Positions 1 through 8,674 of a stretch of 64,000 bases of DNA are shown here, one piece after another; position 1 is the first letter of the stretch, and each line of letters opens with the position of its first letter. A program made the position numbers and the translations under genes. Under the pieces are notes generated by a model. That model did no database searches. It was given only the letters and a program-made list of their open reading frames with translations, and was not told where the DNA came from. Source of the stretch: Rhodobiaceae bacterium. GTDB taxonomy: Bacteria; Pseudomonadota; Alphaproteobacteria; Parvibaculales; Parvibaculaceae. Location of the stretch: NCBI GenBank assembly GCA_021404525.1, contig JAAWWE010000001.1, positions 1-64,000 of the forward strand, in the 5' to 3' direction.

Positions 1-159
1 AAAAGGTGGTACGCCCCCCCCCTTGGTCCGGCTTTAGGCTAACGCCAAGCCAGATTGAATTTTGGGGGGACCGGCCCTTCCGGCTTCATGATCGGCTTGT
101 GTTCCGTCGGGAGGGAGCTGACGCGCCTTGGCAGACGTCAAAGCTTTTCCCGTGATCCA

Positions 160-1080
160 ATGAGCAACAGCCAGACAATGAGCAGCACCGCTAACGACAG
201 ATTGATGCGTCGCGCGACCTACGCCGCGGTTGGCGTTGCGCTTTCGTTGATCACCATGAAGGCCGCAGCCTTTTTCGTCACGGGGTCTGTGGCCATGTTG
301 GCGACCCTGTTTGATTCAATTCTCGATATGGCAGCGTCCGTGCTCAATCTGTTTGCGGTTCGCGCTGCGCTGACCCCCGCGGATTATGATCACCGCTTTG
401 GTCACGGCAAAGCCGAAGCAATGGCGGGGCTGGGACAGGCGACGATCATTGTTCTGTCAGCCCTGTACATTCTTTGGGAGGCAGGCACACGGTTGGTTGA
501 TCCTGAACCTGTGTCCAGCTCAGGGATCGGCATCGTTGTCACTGTGGTCGCCATCGCACTCACACTTGCGCTTGTGGCCTATCAGACCAAAGTTGTTCGG
601 GCAACCAACTCACTGGCCATCGCGGCGGACTCTATCCACTACAAGGGTGATCTGTTGATGAACCTTGCGGTGATTGCCGCGCTGGCTCTGTCTGCTTTTC
701 CCGGGTTTATCTGGGCAGACCCTGTCTTTGGGATAATGATTGCGTGTTTCATCGCCTATAGCGCCTGGCAGATTGCCGAGCAATCAGTGCAGCAACTGAT
801 GGACCAGGAGTTGCCGGAAGAAGAACGCGACAAAATCAGGGCCATTGTCCTAAACGACCCTGATGTGCAGGACATGCACGACCTGCGCACACGCATGGCC
901 GGCAGCAAACTCTTTATCCAGTTCCATCTGGAGCTTGATGGGGAGATGAGTCTGACCAATGCTCATGAGGTTGCCGATCGTGTCGAAGGAGCGGTGCGCC
1001 AGTCATTCCCTGGCAGCGAAGTGCTGTCGCATCAGGATCCAGCGGGCCTCGAAACCATTACGGCATTTGAGCGGACCTAA
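160..1080 (+). CDS. Cation diffusion facilitator family transporter (FieF-like)
   Basis: Predicted inner-membrane divalent-cation/proton antiporter of the CDF family, 306 residues, the usual size. The N-terminal part carries the family's helix II signature: SVAMLATLFDSILD followed by the second half of the motif, HRFGHGKAEA. A second helix pair contains AADSIHYKGD, which matches the zinc-site motif of FieF proteins. Several hydrophobic segments precede a cytoplasmic C-terminal domain (from about residue 215) that begins with the typical QQLMDQELP stretch. I start at the ATG at 160 rather than the upstream in-frame ATG at 55, because the extra residues are polar, unlike the family and lack a ribosome site. 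The stop overlaps the next start (TAATG), so the two genes are probably co-transcribed. Metal specificity (Fe, Zn, Cd) cannot be read from the sequence. Confidence 0.9.
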   Translation: MSNSQTMSSTANDRLMRRATYAAVGVALSLITMKAAAFFVTGSVAMLATLFDSILDMAASVLNLFAVRAALTPADYDHRFGHGKAEAMAGLGQATIIVLSALYILWEAGTRLVDPEPVSSSGIGIVVTVVAIALTLALVAYQTKVVRATNSLAIAADSIHYKGDLLMNLAVIAALALSAFPGFIWADPVFGIMIACFIAYSAWQIAEQSVQQLMDQELPEEERDKIRAIVLNDPDVQDMHDLRTRMAGSKLFIQFHLELDGEMSLTNAHEVADRVEGAVRQSFPGSEVLSHQDPAGLETITAFERT

Positions 1081-2675
1081 TGGCCGAGCTCGACGCAGAA
1101 GCAGTCGAAAATTTTTTGGCCACGCCCACCGCCTTCGGTCTGCCTTCAGACACACTGATTGAGCGCATTGATACTCACATCTCCGTTATCTTTCTTGCCG
1201 GGCCCTATGCGTACAAACTGAAGAAGCGGGTGGATCTGGCTTACCTAGACTTCACGACGCTTGAAGCGCGTCGTAACGCTTGCGAGCGGGAATTGGAGCT
1301 CAATCGCCGCACAGCCCCAACCCTTTATCTTGAGGTTGTCCCTGTGATCCAGACGGCTGGCGGGCTGACCCTCACAGAGACCGCCGAGGGCACTGTGGTG
1401 GACTGGGTCGTGAAGATGGTGCGTTTCGATCAAGCAAACCTTCTCTCGCAAATGGCAGACCGTGGCGCGCTCACGGTCTCCATTGTCGAAACGCTCGCGC
1501 GTCAGCTCGCAGGATTTCATAAAGGTGCTGAAGTCAGCAAGGCGGATGGAGGTCGAACCCGGTTTGCTGAGATTCTTGAGAGCAACAAAAAAAATTTCGC
1601 GCCGTTTGTGGGGTCGATCTACCCACCCAAGGTTGTGGAACGATTGGGAGGTCTCTACACCGACACTCTTGATGCGCAATCCGGTCTTATCGAGGAGCGT
1701 CGGGCGGCAAACTGGGTGCGCCACTGCCACGGCGACCTTCATCTGAACAATGTCGTCTATCTCGACCAAGTACCTGTGCCCTTTGATTGTATTGAATTCA
1801 ACGAGCAGTTTGCGCGCATTGATACACTCTACGACCTTGCCTTTCTTCTGATGGACCTGGCATTTAGGGCGATCACAGATCAACGGCTTGCAGCCCATGC
1901 GAATGCCACGCTCAATGCCTACCTGCAGGCGCAGACACCTGACGACCTGTCGCAAACCCTGAAAGGTTTGGCGGCGCTGCCTCTGTTCATGAGCATCCGC
2001 GCAAGCGTGAGGTCGCATGTGACCGCGCGCATGGCCCGTAACGACAACAGCGACGCTGTCGCGCTTGGTGAGCGCGCCCTGAACTATGCGAAATTTGCTG
2101 AGGGCCTATTGAGTGAAACAGAAGGCAAGCTTTTTGCGATTGGAGGACTGTCAGGGACAGGCAAGACCACAATCGCCAAAGGGCTGGCGCCAGAGCTGGG
2201 GGGCACGGCTGGCGCGGTGCATTTAAGATCAGACATAATCCGAAAAAGGCTGGCGGGTGTCGCAGATACCGACAGGCTGCCTTCTGAAGCCTACACGCAG
2301 GCGGCAAGCGACCAGGTCTATGCAGAAATGGTTCGCCTGGCAGGTATTGCGCTTGATGCAGGACAAACCGTCATCTGTGATGCGGTGTTCTCCAAACCAG
2401 TGGAACGGGTTTTGATGGAGGAGCTTGCAGAAAGCCGCTCCGTTTCCTTTGCAGGAATTTGGCTTTCGGCGCCTGCCAAAGTGCTGGAGGCGCGTGTTGA
2501 CCGACGCGCAGAGGCGGGAACCGACGCGTCAGACGCAGATACACGCATCGTCCGGCAGCAACTCTCCTACGATCTTGGCGATCTCAATTGGCCAGTAGTT
2601 GAGGCTGATGGAGAACCAGAGGCTGTCCTGTCCAGCATCCGCGGGACCTTAGACCTAACGCTACCGCCATCTTGA
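1080..2675 (+). CDS. Fused aminoglycoside-phosphotransferase-like / P-loop kinase protein
   Basis: A 531-residue two-domain protein. The N-terminal two thirds resemble the APH/ChoK kinase fold, with a Brenner-type catalytic loop HCHGDLHLNN near residue 215 and a metal-binding segment FDCIEFNE some 20 residues later. The C-terminal domain, from about residue 350, starts with a Walker A motif (GGLSGTGKTTIAKGL) and resembles gluconate/nucleotide kinase P-loop proteins. Proteins with this architecture are annotated as bifunctional aminoglycoside phosphotransferase/ATP-binding proteins. The substrate is not established, and a real role in aminoglycoside resistance is unlikely from context. Its ATG overlaps the stop of the cation transporter gene by one base, so translation is probably coupled. 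Confidence 0.85.
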   Translation: MAELDAEAVENFLATPTAFGLPSDTLIERIDTHISVIFLAGPYAYKLKKRVDLAYLDFTTLEARRNACERELELNRRTAPTLYLEVVPVIQTAGGLTLTETAEGTVVDWVVKMVRFDQANLLSQMADRGALTVSIVETLARQLAGFHKGAEVSKADGGRTRFAEILESNKKNFAPFVGSIYPPKVVERLGGLYTDTLDAQSGLIEERRAANWVRHCHGDLHLNNVVYLDQVPVPFDCIEFNEQFARIDTLYDLAFLLMDLAFRAITDQRLAAHANATLNAYLQAQTPDDLSQTLKGLAALPLFMSIRASVRSHVTARMARNDNSDAVALGERALNYAKFAEGLLSETEGKLFAIGGLSGTGKTTIAKGLAPELGGTAGAVHLRSDIIRKRLAGVADTDRLPSEAYTQAASDQVYAEMVRLAGIALDAGQTVICDAVFSKPVERVLMEELAESRSVSFAGIWLSAPAKVLEARVDRRAEAGTDASDADTRIVRQQLSYDLGDLNWPVVEADGEPEAVLSSIRGTLDLTLPPS

Positions 2676-2739
2676 GGCCCACGATAGTGTGACAAAGCTC
2701 TTGCTGGCCATGAAAGCGAGCTTCCACTAGATTGCCTGC

Positions 2740-3492
2740 ATGAGCGAACCATCAAACCACAAGAAGACCCTCATCTTGACCGGGGCAAGCCGCGGTATTG
2801 GCCATGCGACCGTAAAGCGCTTTTCAAGCGCGGGATGGCGGGTGATCACCTGTTCCAGGCACCCGTTTCCTGAAGATTGTCCGTGGGAAGCTGGCCCCGA
2901 AGATCACATTCAGGTCGACCTGGCTGATCCGGAGAACACGGCTGAAGCCGTTGCCGAGATGCGTGTCCGTCTGCAGGACCAGGGAAGCCATCTGAATGCG
3001 CTGGTGAACAATGCTGCGATCTCTCCCAAAGGGGAAGACGGGGGGCGCCTGGGTGTCTTCGAGACGGATATGGAAGCCTGGCGTCGTGTGTTTGAAGTGA
3101 ACTTCTTCGCACCAGTGAGCCTTGCGCGTGGATTGGTTGAAGAGCTTGCAGCCGCAAAGGGCTCCGTTGTGAACGTGACGTCAATTGCCGGAACGCGTGT
3201 CCATCCATTTGCAGGGTCGGCTTATGGAACATCGAAGTCGGCGCTGGCGGGTCTGACGCGTGAGATGGCATCTGATTTCGGCCGGAAAGGCATTCGCGTT
3301 AATGCGATTGCGCCTGGAGAGATCGACACAGCCATTCTCTCGCCGGGCACCGACAAGATTGTCGCGGAAATTCCAATGCAGCGTCTTGGCACGCCTGAAG
3401 AGGTGGCACGCACCATCTACTTCCTCTGCACCGACCAGTCATCCTATGTGAATGGCGCAGAGATCCACATCAACGGTGGTCAACACGTTTAA
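2740..3492 (+). CDS. SDR family NAD(P)-dependent oxidoreductase
   Basis: Classical short-chain dehydrogenase of 250 residues. The cofactor motif TGASRGIG is at residues 14-21, the NNAA motif is near residue 90, and the catalytic Ser148, Tyr162 and Lys166 are present (YGTSK). The C-terminus has the common NGAEIHINGGQHV ending. The substrate cannot be assigned; such proteins are often called 3-oxoacyl-ACP reductase-like. It lies 64 bases after the kinase gene on the same strand, so it may or may not be in the same transcript. No clear ribosome binding site is visible before the chosen ATG, but the Rossmann domain begins shortly after it and no better start exists. Confidence 0.88.
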   Translation: MSEPSNHKKTLILTGASRGIGHATVKRFSSAGWRVITCSRHPFPEDCPWEAGPEDHIQVDLADPENTAEAVAEMRVRLQDQGSHLNALVNNAAISPKGEDGGRLGVFETDMEAWRRVFEVNFFAPVSLARGLVEELAAAKGSVVNVTSIAGTRVHPFAGSAYGTSKSALAGLTREMASDFGRKGIRVNAIAPGEIDTAILSPGTDKIVAEIPMQRLGTPEEVARTIYFLCTDQSSYVNGAEIHINGGQHV

Positions 3493-3513
3493 TCCTCTAG
3501 CGCGTCACGACCA

Positions 3514-3600
3514 CTAGACGATCATCATCAGATAAACGGTTGCGGCGACAATCAGCCAAAACACAGCTGTGGTCGAGACGGCAAACAACATCTCACGCAT
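3514..3600 (-). CDS. Predicted 28-residue single-pass membrane miniprotein
   Basis: A very short reading frame on the minus strand. It starts with ATG at 3600, preceded by a strong purine-rich ribosome site (GGAGGAGAGG) a few bases upstream. The peptide begins MREMLFAVSTT and then has one hydrophobic helix (AVFWLIVAATVYLMMIV) that runs to the stop. This is the shape of small membrane proteins found in many bacteria. It sits alone between the SDR gene and the MarR gene. The function is unknown. The support is the Shine-Dalgarno match plus the coherent hydrophobic helix; homology is not checked. Confidence 0.5.
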   Translation of the reverse strand: MREMLFAVSTTAVFWLIVAATVYLMMIV

Positions 3601-3718
3601 GGGCCTCTCCTCCGAAGGAATGCGGGTGTGTTCTCTCAAGTGTTCTGATTCTGAAGATTGAGAAGTGATTCGTCAAAGACATGACAATCACGTGTCGGAG
3701 AGAAGCGAGGTAGGTGGC

Positions 3719-4210
3719 TCACAAATCGGCGAAGTCGATCTCGTCTCGCGCCTTGTCCAAGTGAATGCGGACCTCACGAAGAAAAGGCAGGGCCGCCTCA
3801 ACATCGGACACATCCAGCTCTTCAACCATCTGCGCGAGCGCTGGGGCTGTGGCGGCAAGGGTCTCATTCCGTTTCGAAAGACCTTTGTCCGTTGCCGTCA
3901 CGATCTTGCTGCGTCGATCATTGGGGTCCGTGGCAATGGCCACATAGCCCTTCTCTTCGAGCTTTTGCAGCGTGTTCGTGATGGCTCCCTTAGTCACTTG
4001 AAACGAAGCAGCAAGCTGCGCGGGGGTTCGTTCGCCACCCAACCGGGCAAAATGGTTGAGGACTGTGAATTGCGCGCTGGTCATGCCATCGGGCAGCGCG
4101 CGTCGAAACGCGGTCGAGAAGAGCTGGTTGATGATGCCGATCTCGTTGAAGAAGGCGTAGAGAGGGGAGCTCTGGTCGTTTTGGCTCCCGCTCTCTGGTT
4201 TGTCTGTCAC
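3719..4210 (-). CDS. MarR family transcriptional regulator
   Basis: A 163-residue winged-helix regulator. The central MTSAQFTVLNHFARLGG, PAQLAASFQVTKGAITNTL and DPNDRRSKIVTAT segments are the helix, recognition-helix and wing of the MarR fold. It starts with GTG at 4210, which overlaps the stop of the upstream nitroreductase-like gene (GTGA), so the two are translationally coupled. The shared transcript starts beyond 5361, where a large inverted repeat overlaps a predicted promoter. The simplest model is autorepression of this two-gene operon, released by a ligand or oxidant. The ligand is unknown. Confidence 0.9.
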   Translation of the reverse strand: MTDKPESGSQNDQSSPLYAFFNEIGIINQLFSTAFRRALPDGMTSAQFTVLNHFARLGGERTPAQLAASFQVTKGAITNTLQKLEEKGYVAIATDPNDRRSKIVTATDKGLSKRNETLAATAPALAQMVEELDVSDVEAALPFLREVRIHLDKARDEIDFADL

Positions 4211-5361
4211 GCGCTCAAAATCCTTGTCTCAATAGGCCAGCGGGGCCCGCCGGGAATGGTTGGACCGTACCCCAAACGCCCGAGCATTTGTATCCTGTGT
4301 CCTGGCGCTGCCAGTTTCGTGTGCACCTCTTGGTACAAGGGTTCCATCTCCACATATTCCTGCAGCGACTGGGAAAGCGGATGAATGCCGATGCCGAGCT
4401 CGGTCGCTTTCATGTTTGTCCTGATCCAGGCCGCTCCCGCATTAAGCTGATCAACCCGAGTGTTTCCCTCGGTTGTGAGCCAGAGATGCGCCATCGCGGT
4501 GAACATCATCTCTTCATACATGTCGAGGCCGATCTTAAATCCTTCAGAAGTTGGGTCCGCCAGTTCTTCCCGGGAAATAATGCCAGCGAGCGCAGCGGCA
4601 TCAAGAAAAGCAGAACCGCCAATGTCAATCCCGTCGGGGTTTGCATTGATCTCAGCTTTTCCGATCCGCATCAGGTCAACACTTTCCATGTTTGTGCGGT
4701 GCGTTGTCACCTCAAGTTTGTGCGCCGCCCAGCTGAGCTCGCGCAATTCTTCACGCTGTGTTGGGTCTATCGTGAATTCTGCTTTGACGCTCTCCGGCAC
4801 GACGGCCGCAATGGCCGATAGGCTGCTTTCTGAAACAGGTTTGCTCGTATCATAGGGTTCTTTGAGCGATCGACGTACCAATACCTGAGCGAAGAGCGGG
4901 TCCGGTGTGGCTGACCCGGGTGTGCCGAACCGCATACGCGCAATCGGGCGAGTGTCGAGATTTTGATCAGGCGCACCATCGGGGAATGGCTCGAGGGTGA
5001 GCGCGCGGCCATCCTCGGCCGCAGCCATGCGGGCAAGCTCCAGAAAGCACCCCAGACCAATCACGATCTGCCGTTCAAACGGATCTGTTTCCGGCAACAA
5101 CCGGTCGAGATCGCAATAGAGTGTGGCGACATCAGGCTCGGACAGATCCACCTGCCAGGGCTGACGATTGTGCGGATTGGGCGCAAGCACCGCATAGGAC
5201 AGAGCGCGCATCCGTGGCTCTGCATAGTCAGACCCGCCGGCACGCTTCCAGGGAGCAACCGCGTCTGTGGGTGTGCGTGTGACGGCAAAACCGCCAACAC
5301 CTGCAGCGGCGATTATGGCGGTCGAGCCCATGATCTTCAAAAAACGTCGGCGGCTGGGCAT
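4207..5361 (-). CDS. Tat-exported nitroreductase-like (Acg family) FMN oxidoreductase
   Basis: A 384-residue protein with an N-terminal twin-arginine signal (MPSRRRFLKIMGS, then a hydrophobic stretch and an Ala-rich region), so it is probably exported folded to the periplasm. The mature part resembles the Acg-type nitroreductase fold: LAPNPHNRQPWQVDL is the FMN phosphate-binding start of the domain and RRSLKEPYD is a second conserved segment. Acg-like proteins are divergent nitroreductases, some of which bind FMN without clear catalytic activity. The gene is followed by, and overlaps, marR, and is preceded by a palindromic operator. A role in handling small electrophiles or quinones is inference only. 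Confidence 0.78.
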   Translation of the reverse strand: MPSRRRFLKIMGSTAIIAAAGVGGFAVTRTPTDAVAPWKRAGGSDYAEPRMRALSYAVLAPNPHNRQPWQVDLSEPDVATLYCDLDRLLPETDPFERQIVIGLGCFLELARMAAAEDGRALTLEPFPDGAPDQNLDTRPIARMRFGTPGSATPDPLFAQVLVRRSLKEPYDTSKPVSESSLSAIAAVVPESVKAEFTIDPTQREELRELSWAAHKLEVTTHRTNMESVDLMRIGKAEINANPDGIDIGGSAFLDAAALAGIISREELADPTSEGFKIGLDMYEEMMFTAMAHLWLTTEGNTRVDQLNAGAAWIRTNMKATELGIGIHPLSQSLQEYVEMEPLYQEVHTKLAAPGHRIQMLGRLGYGPTIPGGPRWPIETRILSA

Positions 5362-5377
5362 GGCGTATATCCTCTAT

Positions 5378-5416
5378 TAGTTCAACGTTAAATCAATATA
5401 GTTTATCGTTGAACTA
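5378..5416. promoter_or_regulatory. Inverted repeat, probable MarR operator
   Basis: Two 15-base arms, TAGTTCAACGTTAAA and TTTATCGTTGAACTA, are separated by nine bases and are reverse complements apart from one base pair. The repeat lies between the nitroreductase-like gene start (5361) and the end of the acyl-CoA dehydrogenase gene (5444), and covers the predicted promoter. A palindrome over the promoter of a marR-containing operon fits the usual MarR autoregulation arrangement. Confidence 0.7.
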
Positions 5417-5422
5417 ATTCAA
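5395..5422 (-). promoter_or_regulatory. Predicted sigma-70-type promoter of the nitroreductase/marR operon
   Basis: On the minus strand TTGAAT and TATATT are separated by 16 bases, close to the -35/-10 consensus, and lie 34 bases upstream of the ATG at 5361. The right arm of the inverted repeat fills the spacer, so a bound repressor would block polymerase. An AGAGG ribosome site follows before the ATG. Confidence 0.55.
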
Positions 5423-5443
5423 GGACATTTCACTTAGCCGCCG

Positions 5444-6643
5444 CTAACTCAGGCCAAGTACTTGTTTTGAAATGATATTTTTTTGCACTTCAGTGGCACC
5501 GCCATAGATGGTTTGAGCCCTGTTGAAGAAATAGGAGGCGGTGGAGGGGGCAGCGAAAGCCGGAATGCCGCTGCCATCGTTCCAGTCGGCCTCGCTCCGG
5601 TCCGGAAAGAACGGCACAGCATTCGCACCGCTTGCTTCCAAAAAGAGCTCCGTAATCGCCTGTGCATTTTCTGTGGCGAGGATTTTGAGCGCTGAGCTTT
5701 CTTCACCAGGTGCATCACCCGCAGCCACTGAAGAGAGCGCTCGGAGAGCCGTAAACTCCAACGCAGTCAGATCGATCTCAACTTCCGCAAGCTTGGTTGA
5801 GAAAGCTGGATCATCCATCAAAGAACGGTTGCCAGATTGAATGGTGCCGGCGATCTCTTTCAGACGGGCAATATCAGCACGTTTGCCGGCAATGTGTGCA
5901 TAGGAGGTACGCTCATTGGAGAGAAGATATTTGGAATAGGTCCAGCCCATGCCTTCCTCACCGATCAGGTTTTCAGCAGGCACCCGCACATTGTCGAACT
6001 CGATACGGTTGAGATAGTGGCTGCCATCAATGGTGATGATGGGATAGACCGTGATGCCCGGTGTATTTGCATCCATGCACAGGAAGGAAATGCCCTCCTG
6101 TTTCTTGCCGCTATTGTCAGTGCGAACAAGGCAAAAGAACCAGTCCGCATAGTGACCTTGGCTCGTCCAGATTTTGGTTCCATTGACGATATAGTCGTCA
6201 CCATCTCGCTCTGCTTTGCATTGTAGCGATGCGAGGTCTGAACCGGATTCCGGTTCGGAATAACCCTGACCCCAAAAGGTTCGGCTGGCCAGGATATCAG
6301 GCAACCAGCGTTTCTTCTGTTCCTCTGACCCAAACGTGTAAATGACCGGCGCAACATAGAGCAGACCCATGGGGATCACATTTGGCGCGCCCGCGCGTTC
6401 CAGCTCATCATCAAAGATAAACTTCTGCGTCGCTGTCCATCCTGTGCCGCCATATTCTTTCGGCCAATTGACCGCCACCCAGCCCTTGTCATTAAGGGCG
6501 GCTTCGGAGCGTTGATAGTCAGCCTTATTCAGCTGCTGACCGTTTTGTACCTTGGCAAGAATATCGGCTGGATATTCATTGGCGAAAAACTCTCTAACCT
6601 CGAGCCGGAATTTTTCATCTGCGGCGCTGAAACTGAGATCCAT
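5444..6643 (-). CDS. Acyl-CoA dehydrogenase family protein
   Basis: A 399-residue flavoprotein of the acyl-CoA dehydrogenase family, which oxidises acyl-CoA thioesters to enoyl-CoA. Visible family motifs are WPKEYGGTGW near the N-terminus, GYSEPESGSDLASL (the FAD/substrate segment), KIWTSQGHYADW, and a C-terminal QTIYGGATEVQKNIISKQVLG that contacts FAD at the dimer interface. I start at the ATG at 6643, which has an AAAGAGAG ribosome site, not at the longer upstream start at 6694. The exact acyl substrate is unknown; sterol-side-chain and long-chain dehydrogenases look alike at this level. Confidence 0.9.
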   Translation of the reverse strand: MDLSFSAADEKFRLEVREFFANEYPADILAKVQNGQQLNKADYQRSEAALNDKGWVAVNWPKEYGGTGWTATQKFIFDDELERAGAPNVIPMGLLYVAPVIYTFGSEEQKKRWLPDILASRTFWGQGYSEPESGSDLASLQCKAERDGDDYIVNGTKIWTSQGHYADWFFCLVRTDNSGKKQEGISFLCMDANTPGITVYPIITIDGSHYLNRIEFDNVRVPAENLIGEEGMGWTYSKYLLSNERTSYAHIAGKRADIARLKEIAGTIQSGNRSLMDDPAFSTKLAEVEIDLTALEFTALRALSSVAAGDAPGEESSALKILATENAQAITELFLEASGANAVPFFPDRSEADWNDGSGIPAFAAPSTASYFFNRAQTIYGGATEVQKNIISKQVLGLS

Positions 6644-6715
6644 GGGGCGCACTCTCTTTAAAGTTCTGAATGTTGATGAGGTGAGGATAGGCACTTGCGC
6701 GTCAAAGGAAAGCGG

Positions 6716-8665
6716 TCAGACTGTATTTTTTCGCAAACCCCGGATGATAAATCGGGCGGGATGGACGGCTTCCGCAAGGTCACGGGGCAGTGGCAGCGGC
6801 GCGCCCGTGATTTGGGCCGCGAGCAGTTCCCCCAGCAACAGACCCGTCGTGAAACCGCGAGCCCCAAGCGCGCCTAACAGCAGGAGCCCGGGATGGACCG
6901 GCGCGGGAGGATAGTCTGCAAACCGGTCCCCATGGCGTAGCCGGTCATATGCCGAGAGATAGGGGCCATGCATTGGCGCAGGCCCCGCGAAGGGAACACG
7001 GTCAGGCACCTGCGCTCGGAAGGAAACACGACCCGACAGGTCTTCAGGATTGAGCATGCCGAGAGCTTCTTTGAATGCAGGAAACGTTTCCGCCAAATCA
7101 TGCAGATTGTGTTGGTGACCGATAGACGTTGGCGCTTGTGCAGTTTGGTCTCCCTTACCCAATTCATAAGTCGCCCCTGTGAGTGCCGAACCGTCACCAT
7201 GCGAAATTAGATAGGGCCCTGCGACAAGGGCGTGCCTCTGCTGAGGCAACGCGCCGACGGGCAGGTTGGTAATCTGGCCAAGAACGGGTTCCAGCGGCAG
7301 CCAGTCAGTCTCGGGAAAAGCGGTGAGACCGGGGCCGTTGGCAAGAACAAGAATGTCCGCAGTTTCTTGTGCAAGGCCGTTTATTCGCCACCGGTCATCT
7401 TCATTCGAAAATGAAGTGGCATGCAAGCGCTCAACTTCTGTCTCTGCTATGAGCTGTGAGAGGAAACGGCTTGGATCAACCACCCCTGCCTTAGGAAAGA
7501 GAAAAGCGGGGAAGCCAGTCTCAAACCCCGCTACATCCCCCAGGCGGTCCGCTGCGAGGAATTCCAAATGACCTGCTGGCAAAGGAGCGCGCGCTGCAAT
7601 CTTTTCAAAACGAGTGGCCTCCGCGTCGGTTCGCGCAAATTGCAAAACGCCACGCGGGTCAAAGAAAGGAGCAGATGCGCCTTCTTGCAGGCGGTGCATT
7701 TCTCGTTCTGCGTATAGATAGGCAGCGATGTGGAAATCATCTTCCGGTGTTGGATTAACGGAGAAGCGGGGCATAAACAGCGCCGCCGGATTTCCCGATG
7801 CCCCCGCGCCAGGCCCGTCGCCGTCAAAAATCCGCACAGACAAGCCTCTGCGTTTCAGTGCATGTGCGGTTGCGGCACCAGCAATCCCGGCGCCCACCAC
7901 AAGCGCTGACCTGGGGTTTTGTGAGGGCGGGATCTGATACCAAGGCTTGGTTCGGCTGCGCGTTGGGGGCGCTTCCATGTGACCCACAAGCATCTCCCGC
8001 TTGCGCCCAAACCCCTTCACTTTTTGAACATTGAAACCCTGCGCTGCAAGACCCCGGCGCACGGCACCCGCAGCTGTAAATGTCGCGAAGGTTGCGCCCG
8101 GAGATGACAGTCGAGCGATTTCCGACAAAACCGCTTCCGACCACATGTCTGGATTGCTGGCCGGGGAAAAGCCATCAAGGAACCAGGCATTGACCTGTGC
8201 CTCCAGCTGACTGAGCGCGGGCAGAGCTTCGTTCTCGCAGAGTGTCAGAGTGACATTGTCCGGCAGATGGAGCAGGTGTGTTCCGGCATGGGGCACGGGA
8301 TATAGGCCGACAAGCTCTGCCGCAAGAGGCGCGAGCGATGGCCATTTCTCGAGCGCTTGTGAAAGTTCTGAGCGCGTTAGAGGGAACCCCTCAATGGAGA
8401 TGAAGTGGAGGTGTTGGTCCTGTGAGCGGGTCTCCTTCCAGAGCGCCCATGTGGCCAGAAAATTGAGCCCTGTGCCGAAGCCCAGTTCGCCAATCGTGAA
8501 ATGGGTTTGGTCGGTCCAGGCATCCGGAAGCTCGTTGCCTCGCAGAAACACGTGAGCCGTCTCCGCCAGACCGTCTTCACTGGAGAAGTAAATATCGTCA
8601 AAGCGTGTTGACTGAGGACTGCCGTCGGCACGCCAGGTAATGTCGGCAGACGGCAATTGGCTCAT
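6716..8665 (-). CDS. mnmC: Bifunctional tRNA 5-methylaminomethyl-2-thiouridine synthesis protein MnmC
   Basis: A 649-residue fusion that completes the mnm5s2U34 modification of tRNA wobble uridine. The N-terminal domain is the SAM-dependent methyltransferase (GELGFGTGLNFLATW near residue 60, and WFLDGFSPASNPDMW). The C-terminal part is the FAD-dependent oxidoreductase that removes the carboxymethyl group, with the dinucleotide motif VVGAGIAGAATAHAL near residue 255 and the family signature GAGASGNPAALFMPR. Both halves look intact. The gene ends 72 bases before the acyl-CoA dehydrogenase start and follows a short-chain dehydrogenase gene by nine bases, so the three may share a transcript, though their functions do not suggest a pathway. 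Confidence 0.93.
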   Translation of the reverse strand: MSQLPSADITWRADGSPQSTRFDDIYFSSEDGLAETAHVFLRGNELPDAWTDQTHFTIGELGFGTGLNFLATWALWKETRSQDQHLHFISIEGFPLTRSELSQALEKWPSLAPLAAELVGLYPVPHAGTHLLHLPDNVTLTLCENEALPALSQLEAQVNAWFLDGFSPASNPDMWSEAVLSEIARLSSPGATFATFTAAGAVRRGLAAQGFNVQKVKGFGRKREMLVGHMEAPPTRSRTKPWYQIPPSQNPRSALVVGAGIAGAATAHALKRRGLSVRIFDGDGPGAGASGNPAALFMPRFSVNPTPEDDFHIAAYLYAEREMHRLQEGASAPFFDPRGVLQFARTDAEATRFEKIAARAPLPAGHLEFLAADRLGDVAGFETGFPAFLFPKAGVVDPSRFLSQLIAETEVERLHATSFSNEDDRWRINGLAQETADILVLANGPGLTAFPETDWLPLEPVLGQITNLPVGALPQQRHALVAGPYLISHGDGSALTGATYELGKGDQTAQAPTSIGHQHNLHDLAETFPAFKEALGMLNPEDLSGRVSFRAQVPDRVPFAGPAPMHGPYLSAYDRLRHGDRFADYPPAPVHPGLLLLGALGARGFTTGLLLGELLAAQITGAPLPLPRDLAEAVHPARFIIRGLRKNTV

Positions 8666-8674
8666 GGGCGTTGG

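Noticed and set aside
14..22. Run of nine C at the left edge
   Set aside because: It lies upstream of the first gene with no visible link to a start or promoter; edge sequence is too short to judge.
1245..2018. 257-residue minus-strand frame opposite the kinase gene
   Set aside because: It has no ribosome site and an arginine/histidine-rich composition; it is a shadow of the well-supported plus-strand gene.
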